DNA from: JANQLU01 sp964434955
GTDB taxonomy: Bacteria; Planctomycetota; Planctomycetia; Pirellulales; Pirellulaceae
DNA: 27,554 nucleotides
Direction: 5' to 3'
Assembly: GCA_964434955.1 (NCBI GenBank)
Contig: CAYSXI010000053.1
Location: forward strand, 1-27,554
The position numbers and the translations under genes were made by a program. This document shows positions 1-8,228 of this stretch, piece after piece (the stretch's first letter is position 1; each line of letters begins with the position of its first letter). The notes under the pieces were generated by a model that saw only the letters and a program-made list of their open reading frames with translations, was not told where the DNA came from and did not search any database.

Positions 1-258
1 CCTGAGCGGCAAACGATCGATCACGTGATACCGCGCTGTCGAGGCGGAAAAGACATCCCAGAAAATCGGGTTGTCGCCTGCCACGAATGCAACCAGGCAA
101 AAGGTGCTAGGACTCCCGAAGAATGGGCCAGTGACATCTTGCACTATGGAAGCAATCGACGCTCAAGAACTCGCCTTTTCAGGTTCTGTTTGATAGGCGT
201 GATTTTGGCCAGGAAGATTTGTTTTCTTGGCCAAAAAGGAAGGAGGATTTGCAATTAG
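1..258 (+). CDS. HNH endonuclease, C-terminal part (5' end outside window)
   Basis: Frame 1 is open from the first base to the TAG at 256-258, so the gene starts upstream of the window; a GTG at 25 lies inside the motif and is not the real start. The visible 85 residues carry an HNH core: T-I-D-H at residues 5-8, a P-R-x-R-G-G turn at 11-16, Asn22, then A-C-H-E-C-N-Q-A-K-G (26-35), where the C-x-x-C is half of the usual zinc site and N31 is the last HNH residue. Such stand-alone HNH proteins are metal-dependent nucleases; the substrate cannot be told. The last 35 or so residues (R/F/C-rich, overlapping a hairpin at 205-234) look unconserved. They may be a read-through tail. No partner gene is visible. 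Confidence 0.8.
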   Translation, partial: PERQTIDHVIPRCRGGKDIPENRVVACHECNQAKGARTPEEWASDILHYGSNRRSRTRLFRFCLIGVILARKICFLGQKGRRICN

Positions 259-277
259 TCGCGCTGACTAATTGTGC

Positions 278-314
278 AGAGAGGGTTGGGGACCACACAT
301 TCTCAACCCTCTCT
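278..314 (+). terminator. Hairpin downstream of the HNH gene, possible terminator
   Basis: An 11-bp perfect inverted repeat (278-288 against 304-314, left arm AGAGAGGGTTG) with a 15-base loop lies 20 bases after the HNH stop. It is preceded by a 9-bp perfect hairpin (252-260/266-274, left arm CAATTAGTC) that straddles the stop codon. Only three T follow the larger stem, so it is not a textbook intrinsic terminator, but position and strength fit a 3'-end structure for this gene. Confidence 0.5.
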
Positions 315-502
315 CTTTGATGGAAAAAGTACGATCCCCGATTAGCGAAATCAATCTGACTGTCTACATGCGATTTTTGGAAACTTTTTTCGGGAAACTT
401 CGGGAAACTTTTTCAAGCAAAATACAACGCTGAACATCCGAATCAGCCGGTTGCCATTTTCAAAAAGCCCTACACATATGCACTATAGCGAGTGCTAGAA
501 AC

Positions 503-542
<40 letters not shown>

Positions 543-978
543 AACGTCAAGTTTTTGACAGTTGATAAGTCTATCAACGCAATGTTTAAACGCAAAGCCC
601 TATTGGTTTCGAAAAACCCCGAGTTTTAAATTGGCATGCGAAGAAATCGATTATTCAAATTGGACGGCGGCGAAGGCGAGTGTCGCCTTGCAACGGAATC
701 AAGTTGCCATATCCCCAACATCCAATCTGGGGCGTCCCACCATCTATTCGACCGGCAACTCCATCATTTCCATTTCAATCAGATCTCCGTTTGCCGGCGT
801 CCAAACGATGATTTGATGGCATCGTTCCGAATCCTCGGCCCCAAGCAAGAGAAACTGCTCACAATCTAAGCATAATTCTGGTAGTGATGTGGCTGGTTTT
901 CGCCTAAAATATAGGGTGGACAGAGAATGTGCGGAATTCTCCGCGCGCCCCCAATGAGGCCCTTATGGAGTTCTGGAA
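543..978. other. Intergenic, no gene recognised
   Basis: The stretch between the tRNA fragment and the toroid-protein gene holds short overlapping open frames without convincing start signals or recognisable protein character. The last 80 bases should contain the promoter and leader of the gene at 979; an AT-rich TAAAATATA at about 904-912 could be a -10 region but no matching -35 is evident. The stretch 315-502 on the other side of the fragment is likewise empty, apart from a short direct repeat CGGGAAACTT occurring twice near 390-410. Confidence 0.5.
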
Positions 979-2679
979 ATGATGCCTGAATCTCGAAATC
1001 TCTTTGCCCTCGCTCTCACTTTCACTTTCGCGGTGTCGACTTTTGCCTTGACGACACCCGTTGATGCTCAAACCAAATACAATCCTGACGATCCGGCCGT
1101 GGAGAAAATTGTCCAGCCGATGATCGAATACATTCGCAAAAATTCTCCGGAGGGCGGAATTGGTCGACGGTCTTTGGTCGCCCTTGCGATCATTGAATCG
1201 ACCAAACGTTATCTGGGTTATGTGCCGGTCAAGGATCCGCTCGTCATCGATGCTTGCAATCAAATTGCGTCGGAAATGCGAAAAGACAGCTGGGATACGG
1301 CGAGCGTCGACTTCAACACGATGTACGCGCCCTGCCTGGCAGTTCTCGTGCTTTGCGAAGTCGACAAGGAAAAATATCGAGAAGAGATCATCCAACTTCT
1401 TGCCTTTATCGATTCCCGCCAGCAGGGACACGGTCCCTGGGGATATCGCTCGGAGCCAACCGTGGGCGATACGTCGCAGGTTCAGTACGTCGCATTGGCA
1501 GCCTGGGTTGCCCGCAACGCTGGATTCGAAGTCAAGACGACCTGGGGCAAGGGCGCTCTGGACTGGCTCGTCAAGACACAACGAAACAACTCCTTTGATA
1601 GCAAAGGCGATGGCGGCTGGGGTTATAAGGACGGCAACACTCGAGAAACTCGACAGCCGATCGTGGCCGCTGGAGCGAGTACGGTTTACATGATCGCCGA
1701 CTGGTTCGGCCTCAATCCGAAGGCAACCAACGTCGTCCGCAAACGCAAGGATGACATCGAGTTGCCCCGCGATGTTTCCGTATTCGTGGAAAGAAAAAAA
1801 GGCAAGGACGGCAAACCCATCAAGAAAGCCGTCATCGAATACAATCGCGAACAACTTGGTCAATGCAAGACGAGAGCCAACGCGTGGTTCGGGCGAAACT
1901 TTGCCGCGGAAGAGCGGCTTTGGAATTACTATTTCCTGTATGCCTTCGAACGCTACGCGTTCTTCCGTGAAACCGCCGAAGGCCCGCTCACGGGTCGGAT
2001 GAAAAACTGGTACGACCAGGGCGTTGAACAGATTTTGAAGGATCTCGAGAATGACGATACTGGCGGAAAGTTCGTTCCCGATGGTCCCGTCGCCGAAGCG
2101 GACCACACGGTGAACACCGCACTCGCGGTTCTTTTCCTCGTCCGCAGTACGCAAATTCTGGCGGACAGCAACAAAACGGGTGAGCTGAAAGGCAACCAGG
2201 GTTTTGCATCGGGTGAACTTAAAAAGCGCGGCGGAAAGTTGATCGGCGAAGAAATCGCCCGCAGCACCGACGAACTCATGAAACTGCTCGATGACCCAGC
2301 CAACAAGGACGACCTGAATCGAATCAAGGATTCTTTCAAAAGCCTCAAACTCAATGGCGACTCACGATCAAAAGCCAAGCAACGAGCGTTTATTCGCGGC
2401 CTGGTAACGCATCGGAAGTACGGTCCAAGATACGTCGGCGTTCGTTACCTGGCAAACCAGCGTGAGATCGACAATGTACCTGCATTGATTTACGCACTCA
2501 GTGACCCTGCAGCGGATATCGCGTTGATGGCCCACAACGGGCTGCGATTTATCAGTCGCAAGATCGACACGATTTCATTGCCGGCCAACCCAAAAGATGA
2601 CGATTTCATGCGAGCCAAAATTCAGTGGGAAAAATGGTATCTCTCCATTCGGCCCAATGCGGAATTGCTCGACAAGTAA
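979..2679 (+). CDS. Secreted alpha/alpha-toroid protein (prenyltransferase/squalene-oxidase-like repeats)
   Basis: The 566-residue protein starts with an export signal (hydrophobic stretch about residues 8-24, likely cleavage after V-D-A near residue 30). Residues about 35-400 show the helix pairs and Gly/Trp turns of the terpenoid-cyclase/prenyltransferase toroid fold: G-H-G-P-W-G-Y, D-T-S-Q-V-Q-Y, D-G-G-W-G-Y, and later A-D-H-T-V-N-T-A. Acidic cyclase motifs such as DxDD are not obvious, so an enzymatic role is unproven. The last 100 or so residues look like HEAT-type helices. The ATG at 979 has GGAG 8 bases upstream; an ATG immediately after is an alternative. A single-pass membrane protein gene follows 88 bases downstream in the same direction and is probably co-transcribed. 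The protein most likely acts in the periplasm as a binding or scaffold protein. Confidence 0.75.
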   Translation: MMPESRNLFALALTFTFAVSTFALTTPVDAQTKYNPDDPAVEKIVQPMIEYIRKNSPEGGIGRRSLVALAIIESTKRYLGYVPVKDPLVIDACNQIASEMRKDSWDTASVDFNTMYAPCLAVLVLCEVDKEKYREEIIQLLAFIDSRQQGHGPWGYRSEPTVGDTSQVQYVALAAWVARNAGFEVKTTWGKGALDWLVKTQRNNSFDSKGDGGWGYKDGNTRETRQPIVAAGASTVYMIADWFGLNPKATNVVRKRKDDIELPRDVSVFVERKKGKDGKPIKKAVIEYNREQLGQCKTRANAWFGRNFAAEERLWNYYFLYAFERYAFFRETAEGPLTGRMKNWYDQGVEQILKDLENDDTGGKFVPDGPVAEADHTVNTALAVLFLVRSTQILADSNKTGELKGNQGFASGELKKRGGKLIGEEIARSTDELMKLLDDPANKDDLNRIKDSFKSLKLNGDSRSKAKQRAFIRGLVTHRKYGPRYVGVRYLANQREIDNVPALIYALSDPAADIALMAHNGLRFISRKIDTISLPANPKDDDFMRAKIQWEKWYLSIRPNAELLDK

Positions 2680-2767
2680 CCGCCCGGCTTGAAAAAACCC
2701 GGATCGACAAAACAGAACACGAAGTGGCCTTGCCACCTAAAGAGAAGAATCAGGAAGTAAACATTCG

Positions 2768-3628
2768 ATGAGCATCAACATGGAAACACCGGGCCACGAA
2801 CCGGCGACGATCGTTTCTTCATACGAACGCGTCTCGGCTTGGTTAACTTCAGTCGTTACCATCCTCGGCCTCCTCGTCGTCCTTGCGCTGATGATTTGGC
2901 TGATGTTTGTGTTCCGAGCACAGCGAACCGAAGCCGTTGCGATCACCGAATTTCCCGGTGAGCCGGGCGAAGAAGCGCCTTTGGGAGAAGCCGAAGATTT
3001 CGAAGAACCTGGCGTGGAAGAATTTCCGGAAGTCGAAGTGCCTCAGTTGGCAGATGCGCTCGAAGCCGTTACCGATGCCGTATCCAGCGTCCAAGCCCGA
3101 CTCGAACGAGTTGACGGCAGCGCCCCGGTCATGGGCAAAGGCTCCGGCCTGGGGCATCGCGAAGGCGGTGGAGACGGCGGGACCGGCGGTAGGCCCTGGG
3201 ATCGCTGGTCCGTGGAATACACCAACAAAGACGTGATGACGTACGCCCAGCAACTGACGTTCTTTGGAATTGAGATTGGCGTCGTTAGCAAGCGAACGCA
3301 GCGAATCGATATTATCAGTAATCTCACTGCCCCCGAGCCGATTTCGCGACCATCGACCCGGCGCACCGAAAAGCGCGTGTACTTTACGCACTCGAATCCG
3401 CGACTCCGCCGATGGGACGAGGTCTTGGCCGGCAAGTCCGGGGTCCAAAATATGTCCGGACGATTTATCGTGCAGTTTTACCCACGGAAGATCACCAACC
3501 AATTGGCAACGATCGAAGCCGAGTACGCGCGAAGCGCCGGTAAGGATTTGAAGAACGTGGCCAAAACGGTGTTCAAAGTCCGCTCCGCTGGCAACGGCTA
3601 CGAATACTACGTCGCCTCCATGGACTAG
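2768..3628 (+). CDS. Single-pass membrane protein, paralogue of the gene at 4125-4970
   Basis: The 286-residue protein has a short cytoplasmic N-terminus, one transmembrane segment (about residues 25-50, rich in L/V/I), an acidic E/P-rich linker (about 58-100), a Gly-rich stretch (about 118-140) and a C-terminal domain of about 145 residues. That domain contains F-G-I-E-I-G-V-V-S-K, R-I-D-I-I-S-N and E-K-R-V-Y-F-T-H-S. The same layout and motifs are found in the convergent gene downstream. I do not recognise a named family. The N-terminal anchor plus periplasmic domain resembles ExbD/TolR-like or TonB-like architecture only in outline. AGGAAG lies 10-15 bases before the ATG. It probably forms an operon with the toroid protein, suggesting the two work together at the inner-membrane/periplasm face. 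Confidence 0.8.
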   Translation: MSINMETPGHEPATIVSSYERVSAWLTSVVTILGLLVVLALMIWLMFVFRAQRTEAVAITEFPGEPGEEAPLGEAEDFEEPGVEEFPEVEVPQLADALEAVTDAVSSVQARLERVDGSAPVMGKGSGLGHREGGGDGGTGGRPWDRWSVEYTNKDVMTYAQQLTFFGIEIGVVSKRTQRIDIISNLTAPEPISRPSTRRTEKRVYFTHSNPRLRRWDEVLAGKSGVQNMSGRFIVQFYPRKITNQLATIEAEYARSAGKDLKNVAKTVFKVRSAGNGYEYYVASMD

Positions 3629-3755
3629 CCATCCCAACATTCCGCGGTCGCAATCATATACCGACCCCAGTTACTTAACGGCCGTAGTTTCACATCGGCC
3701 GCAGTTGCTTAGCGGCCACATTTGTTTGAAGGCGCTCGGGGACGGTTCCCTGGAA

Positions 3756-3787
3756 ATTGGCTCAAGCAGACATTGGCTCAAGCAGAC
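3756..3787. repeat. Tandem 16-bp duplication
   Basis: The 16-mer ATTGGCTCAAGCAGAC occurs twice back to back (3756-3771 and 3772-3787), followed by the start of a third, degenerate copy (ATCGGC). It looks like a slippage or duplication product in noncoding DNA. Confidence 0.9.
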
Positions 3788-3925
3788 ATCGGCTTTCCTT
3801 CTTAGCGGCATCAGGAGACGCGTGTTTTCGTGGACAGGAGCCTGCGCGAACTTTCGCCACAGTTTTTGGCGACCTCTTTGGAAAATGCCCCACGCTCCTC
3901 AAGGAGCCACATCGGCATCAGTCAA

Positions 3926-3992
3926 TACAATCACGAAGCGCAAGCGAGTGGTACACGCCCATTACCGATACAAGCACGAAGCGCAAGCGAGT
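3926..3992 (-). repeat. Two copies of the dispersed 24-bp element
   Basis: Copies at 3926-3949 (one mismatch) and 3969-3992 (exact) begin TACAAGCACGAAG and end CGCAAGCGAGT on the plus strand. They are the reverse complement of the core that forms the array at 21253-21475. Start-to-start distance is 43 bases here instead of 38, and the sequence between copies is not shared with the other array. Confidence 0.95.
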
Positions 3993-4124
3993 GTATCAAG
4001 AACCTCGCACCAACGCCGCCCCTCAAGACATCAACGCCTTCCCTCAAGGCACCAACGCCCGCGACTCCCGTAAGCAATTCCGACCAAACACGGCCAACCG
4101 AAACCACCCTCCGGCAACTTCCGC

Positions 4125-4970
4125 TTACTTCATCTCAATAATATAAACCTCAAACTCATCATCCTTGGCTCGGAATCCGAATTTGGTCCTTGAGACATTG
4201 TCCAGATTGATGCCTTTCTCCTTGGCGTACTTCAGCTCCATCGCCGTCAACTTTTCGGTCAACTCCTTGTTCAAGAATTGAACCATGAACCGGTTCTCCA
4301 AATCCCCGATTCCGACTTCGCCCGCGATCTTCTGGTCCCAGCGCAAGAACGTGGCGCTGCTATGCGTAAAGTAAACACGCTTTTCGTCGCGACGAACCGT
4401 CTGATCCACTTTGGCGGTTTTCACAACGTTGCTAATCAAATCGATCCGTTCGGTCGTTTTACTGACCACGCCAATTTCGATATCAAAATAATCAAGCTGG
4501 TTTTTGTATTCCAAAATGTCCTTCGACTTGTATTCGAATACCCAACGCTTCCAGGGATTGTTCGGTTTCGGCTGTGGATCGCCACCCCGACCTCCAAGAA
4601 ACCCACCGGTCGTAAACGAGTCTTCGCCATGAAGACGATTAAGCGTGGCTTCAACTCGCGATGGCAACTGGGTGGCCAACTCCAGCGCGCGTTCCAATTG
4701 CGGCGTTTCCTTTTCCGGAAAATCCTGGTCGCCGGGAATCTCGAACGAATCCGAAACGCCCTTCAACTGATCGGTTTCCCCAAAATCCATCGCTTGATCC
4801 ATCGCAACCGCGTCGAACTTCCTTGCCGGGCTGGCTTGATACATCAACCAGATCATGACACCGGTCGCAACGATGGTCGCGGTCAAGATCACCAGCGAAG
4901 TCAAGAATGCAGAAGTACGATCGTAATCGTCCGGACGAATGTCCACCGAGCAATTCGCTTTGGGAGGCAT
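4125..4970 (-). CDS. Single-pass membrane protein, paralogue of the gene at 2768-3628
   Basis: The 281-residue protein starts at the ATG at 4970, which has a strong AAAGGAG seven bases upstream; the frame stays open to 5123, but that extension lacks such a site and is not used. It has one transmembrane segment (about residues 20-43), a D/E/P-rich linker, a Gly-rich stretch (about 125-135) and a C-terminal domain with F-D-I-E-I-G-V-V-S-K, R-I-D-L-I-S-N-V and E-K-R-V-Y-F-T-H-S, nearly matching its convergent neighbour. The family is unknown to me. The two genes probably arose by duplication, with one copy now inverted. The stop of rlmKL lies 134 bases upstream on the same strand, so transcription may come from its own promoter in that gap or from rlmKL. 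Confidence 0.82.
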   Translation of the reverse strand: MPPKANCSVDIRPDDYDRTSAFLTSLVILTATIVATGVMIWLMYQASPARKFDAVAMDQAMDFGETDQLKGVSDSFEIPGDQDFPEKETPQLERALELATQLPSRVEATLNRLHGEDSFTTGGFLGGRGGDPQPKPNNPWKRWVFEYKSKDILEYKNQLDYFDIEIGVVSKTTERIDLISNVVKTAKVDQTVRRDEKRVYFTHSSATFLRWDQKIAGEVGIGDLENRFMVQFLNKELTEKLTAMELKYAKEKGINLDNVSRTKFGFRAKDDEFEVYIIEMK

Positions 4971-5104
4971 GGCTTCTCCTTTTGAGATTCTGTTCCGAAC
5001 AAATTGTAACAGGAATACGAAGCATCCCCAAAATTTTTGCCGCCAAATTCGTCCCGTCGCTGTTCGTCCGAAGAAACCAAGCCACAAAAAAGCCATTCGA
5101 CGGG

Positions 5105-7252
5105 TTACTTGAAAATCTTCCAACAGCGATGAATTCGCTTGTTTCGAAAGTCTTCCGGCACGGTCTGGCGACTGATTGAAATCAGTTTATTGGCGTTGAT
5201 CGCATCCTCATCGATCTTGAATCGACGAAAATTCGTCGAGAAATAGATGACGCTGGTTCCACTCATTCGGATCAAAAGCGCATTCAAAAGCTCCACGTGA
5301 TCACGCTGTGTGTCCCAATCGCTGTTCGTTCGTTTGCTGTTTGAAAATGTTGGCGGGTCGACAATCGCCAGATCAAAACAGGGTTTCGGGGGAAGTGATT
5401 TCACGTACTCCATCGCGTCACTTCGGACGAAATGATTCGAATCACGATCCAATCCGTTGATTGAAAAGTTCTGCCGCGCCCAATCCAGGTAAGTCGATGA
5501 CCAATCGACCGTTGTCGTCGATTTCGCTTTTCCCGAAGCCGCGTAAACGGAAAACGAACCGGTGTAGGCAAACAGATTCAAAACGTTTTTGCCTTCTGCT
5601 TCGTCCCGGACCATGCTTCGAGTCTGACGATGGTCCAGAAACAGTCCCGTATCAATGTAATCTGACAAATTAACCAGGAACTTAAGGCCACCCTCGACAA
5701 CCTCCGTACGCTCTCCTTTTTCGGAGACCTTGCCCAATTGAGATACCGACTCGTTTCGCACGCGTGATTTCAGAAAAATCTTCTTGCGTGGAATTTCAAG
5801 CGTCTTGCTCGCCGATGCGACCATCTTGCCCAACCAAGCCGCTTGTTGACCCAAATCCCGATCGTGCGGACGCTCGTATTCGGTCACATGCAAACAGTCT
5901 TCGTAACGATCAATCACCAGGGGGATTTCGGGAATATCTTTTTCGTAAAGTCGAAAACAGGTGATTCCCCGCGACGGCCATTTCCGCAAGTGTCGAGCCC
6001 GTTTGGTCAACCGCGCGGCCAACAACTCTGCCTGTTCGTCCGCTTTTTCGGATAAATTGCCAAACGCCGCGCCCGCATCAACCACTTCCGTTTCGGCCAC
6101 TTCTCCTTTGCTGGGTCGGGGCCCATGAAATTGGTAGAAGGTGCATTCAAGTCGACCGTTATAAAGCTTCCGCCTTCGATCCGCCGATTTCTGAATGACT
6201 TTTTCAAAGCCAGGAAACGAAGTCAGAATAAAACTGGACCAGGTCGGCAAGCGCTGAAGCACCCCCGGCATGGATCGATACAGATCTTTGGTTTCCGAAC
6301 GGGACTGCAGACGTTCACCGTAAGGCGGATTGGTGATCACACAACCATAGGTTCGTTTGCTGAGGATTTCCGAAAAGTCCTTTTGTTGCCAATGAATCAG
6401 TTCCGCCACTTTGGCGTTTTCCGCGTGGAACCTCGCGAGCGAAAGGACATTGGAATCACGGTCGGTTCCGATGATTCTCTGATCTTTAATCCACTCCCAC
6501 GCTTCTCGGTCCAACAGATCATCGGCTTCCATGTCGGCCTCTTTCCACGCCTCACCGTCAATCGTCTGCCAATGAGTACAGGAAAATTCCCGATGCCGTC
6601 CCGGAGCCATGTTCGCGCCAATCATCGCGGCTTCAATCGGGATGGTTCCACTTCCGCAAAAGGGATCAATCAAGGGCCTCCCCGGCCTCCAGAAACTTAA
6701 TTGCACCATCGCCGTTGCAAGGGTTTCTTTGAGCGGAGCAGCCGCAGTCAGTTTTCGATATCCCCGCTTGTGCAAGCTGGATCCGGTCGTGTCCATCGTA
6801 ATCGTGGCCACATCTTTAAGCAGAGCCACTTCGATTTTGTAGGTCGCTCCCGTTTCCTCCAATGCACTTTCCGGCCAATCGCGGCGCAAACTTTCCACAA
6901 TCGCCTTCTTGGTCGAGCGTTGGATCGCTGGCAAACTGGTCAACTGGGAATGACGGGTTTTCCCAACCACCGGAAAGCATCCATTGGGAACCAGCCACTC
7001 ACTCCAATCAAACGCCTTGGTCGTCTCAAAAAGCTGATCAAAATCCGAAGCGTCGAACTGGAGCAATTTGACGAGGACCCGGTCGGCACATCGAAGCCAG
7101 CGATTGGCTCGGCAAACATCGGTCCAAGTTCCCTGGAATGCAATGCGTCCCGGGACTTCGACACGAGACTCGATGCCCAATGCCTGCAACTCGCGGCGAA
7201 CCACGGCCTCCAATCCAAAGGCACAAGACGCGATCAAATTCAAAGCAGACAA
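5105..7252 (-). CDS. rlmL: Bifunctional 23S rRNA (guanine) methyltransferase RlmKL
   Basis: The 715-residue length and order match the RlmKL (YcbY) fusion. An N-terminal THUMP-type RNA-binding region (about 1-160) leads to the RlmL domain with SAM motif D-P-F-C-G-S-G-T near residue 197 and catalytic N-P-P-Y-G-E at 308-313. A C-terminal RlmK domain has L-F-A-Y-T-G-S-F near 560 and V-D-P-P-T-F-S-N (D632-P634). In E. coli the two domains make m2G2445 and m7G2069 in 23S rRNA during ribosome assembly. No ATG is available: the frame is closed just upstream, and TTG at 7252 gives the family N-terminus (a second TTG follows three codons later). A weak purine stretch (AGAAGAAACGG) precedes it. The CPXCG gene diverges 77 bases away, so the gap must hold both promoters. 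Confidence 0.95.
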   Translation of the reverse strand: MSALNLIASCAFGLEAVVRRELQALGIESRVEVPGRIAFQGTWTDVCRANRWLRCADRVLVKLLQFDASDFDQLFETTKAFDWSEWLVPNGCFPVVGKTRHSQLTSLPAIQRSTKKAIVESLRRDWPESALEETGATYKIEVALLKDVATITMDTTGSSLHKRGYRKLTAAAPLKETLATAMVQLSFWRPGRPLIDPFCGSGTIPIEAAMIGANMAPGRHREFSCTHWQTIDGEAWKEADMEADDLLDREAWEWIKDQRIIGTDRDSNVLSLARFHAENAKVAELIHWQQKDFSEILSKRTYGCVITNPPYGERLQSRSETKDLYRSMPGVLQRLPTWSSFILTSFPGFEKVIQKSADRRRKLYNGRLECTFYQFHGPRPSKGEVAETEVVDAGAAFGNLSEKADEQAELLAARLTKRARHLRKWPSRGITCFRLYEKDIPEIPLVIDRYEDCLHVTEYERPHDRDLGQQAAWLGKMVASASKTLEIPRKKIFLKSRVRNESVSQLGKVSEKGERTEVVEGGLKFLVNLSDYIDTGLFLDHRQTRSMVRDEAEGKNVLNLFAYTGSFSVYAASGKAKSTTTVDWSSTYLDWARQNFSINGLDRDSNHFVRSDAMEYVKSLPPKPCFDLAIVDPPTFSNSKRTNSDWDTQRDHVELLNALLIRMSGTSVIYFSTNFRRFKIDEDAINANKLISISRQTVPEDFRNKRIHRCWKIFK

Positions 7253-7329
7253 GTTGAGCCGTTTCTTCTAGAATTCTACTACTGAACTAACATTCCCGAA
7301 CGTTTTTATGCTTCGCCCCTGAAAATCAA

Positions 7330-7515
7330 ATGCAAGACGAAGTCTCTTATCTTTGCGAAAGCTGTGGCGAAGAAATCGTCATTCCGTTTGACATTAGCGA
7401 AGGCACCACTCAGTATTTCACCGAAGATTGCCCCGTCTGCTGCCGGCCCAATGCGATTGCCGTTGAGTTTCGCAATGGCATTATGACGATAAATGCCGAA
7501 ACCGAACAGTTTTGA
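7330..7515 (+). CDS. Small CPXCG-type cysteine-rich zinc-ribbon protein
   Basis: The 61-residue protein has two cysteine knuckles, C-E-S-C-G (residues 9-13) and C-P-V-C-C (37-41), spaced as in the CPXCG cysteine-rich family (compare Pfam Cys_rich_CPXG). The short beta-rich body (E-E-I-V-I-P-F-D) and the A-V-E-F-R-N-G end fit. The family is widespread and of unknown function; zinc binding is expected. No good Shine-Dalgarno precedes the ATG. It diverges from rlmKL and ends 7 bases before the stop of the next gene on the opposite strand. Confidence 0.8.
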   Translation: MQDEVSYLCESCGEEIVIPFDISEGTTQYFTEDCPVCCRPNAIAVEFRNGIMTINAETEQF

Positions 7516-7522
7516 TTCGCGT

Positions 7523-7861
7523 TCAATCCCGATTCGTTTCAGATTCAAACGAACCATCGGTTGCAGCCACGGTCGATTGTCCCCGATCCGGACGCCCGAT
7601 CGAAGCTTCCGCCTCATCAATCAGTTCCTTTGCTTTTTCAATCGTCTGCGCATGCATCACTCGACGATTGTTTTTTGACCAGATTTTCAAAACCGTTACC
7701 GGCTGCTCGATCATGCCAACCCAAACACGCTTGAATCGAATCGAGTAGCCTCGATATTCAATTTTGCCGTTAACGAGCCTGGGTTCTGCGTCGGTTTGAT
7801 TTGGGTGGCTTCGGATCATCTTGAGGGCGGGTGTTTCAATGAAAAAGGGTGATCGATCCAT
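7523..7861 (-). CDS. Hypothetical protein, 112 residues
   Basis: The central part (residues about 30-88) looks like a genuine folded protein: a beta-rich Y-R-G-Y-S-I-R-F-K-R-V-W, V-T-V-L-K-I-W-S and a helix with T-I-E-K-A-K-E-L-I-D-E-A. The ends are polar and likely disordered. I do not recognise a family. The start is uncertain: the ATG at 7861 lies in an inverted repeat and has only a distant AAAGGA, while an ATG at 7819 would shorten it by 14 residues. It is tail to tail with the CPXCG gene, the stops only 7 bases apart. Confidence 0.6.
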   Translation of the reverse strand: MDRSPFFIETPALKMIRSHPNQTDAEPRLVNGKIEYRGYSIRFKRVWVGMIEQPVTVLKIWSKNNRRVMHAQTIEKAKELIDEAEASIGRPDRGQSTVAATDGSFESETNRD

Positions 7862-7872
7862 GACCGATCACC
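7848..7872. promoter_or_regulatory. Inverted repeat over a possible start codon
   Basis: GGTGATCG (7848-7855) and CGATCACC (7865-7872) form a perfect 8-bp dyad with a 9-base centre that contains the ATG at 7861-7859 of the minus-strand gene. It could be an operator, an mRNA hairpin hiding the start, or a sign that the internal ATG at 7819 is the real start. Confidence 0.35.
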
Positions 7873-8228
7873 GCATCCTTTCATTACGCAAAGGGGTTTT
7901 TGCGCAACAACTCCACCCTATCTGGGGGAACACCCCTTTCCAATGCTTAAGCCCCCCAATTTGGCCAAAAAAATCACAAATCGTTGCGCCGAAGACTCGG
8001 AGATGCGGAGAAGTCGATTTTCCCCTCGCGGAATCTGACACGATGGCCGAAACAACCCCATCATCGTGAAAGTGGACAACGGGAGTTTGTCCGCAAAGCA
8101 GTCAATGAGGAATCGCCCACCATTCGATCCATCCTGACATTGCGGTTTGTCCCGTTCTCAAGACTCCACACCCAAAGCTCCAAGCTAATTCTCGTGAAAT
8201 CAAACGGGAATCTCGCACCGGCCAGAAC
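7873..8228. other. Intergenic, no gene recognised
   Basis: This stretch lies between the 112-residue gene (upstream side) and the end of the YTV gene. It holds AAAGGGGT (7890-7897) with its complement at 7932-7939, and a 7-bp CACGATG/CATCGTG pair near 8039-8069. Neither is followed by a T run, so no terminator for the YTV gene can be called with confidence. Confidence 0.45.

Larger units (their letters stand above)
3629..4124. other. Repeat-bearing gap between convergent paralogues
   Basis: No protein gene is supported here; the open frames that cross it are read through repeats. It holds two imperfect direct copies of a CTTAnCGGCC-containing segment (about 3670-3715), a tandem 16-bp duplication, a GCTCCT/AGGAGC hairpin near 3894-3907, and two copies of the dispersed 24-bp element. 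No clear U-tailed terminator was found for either convergent gene. Confidence 0.6.

Noticed and set aside
904..2154. 416-codon open frame on the minus strand
   Set aside because: It lies opposite the toroid gene, whose signal peptide, ribosome site and repeats are convincing; the antisense product has no recognisable character.
3705..4146. Overlapping small plus-strand frames
   Set aside because: Three frames are open at once through repeats, and translations contain the KHEAQAS-type peptides of the dispersed element.
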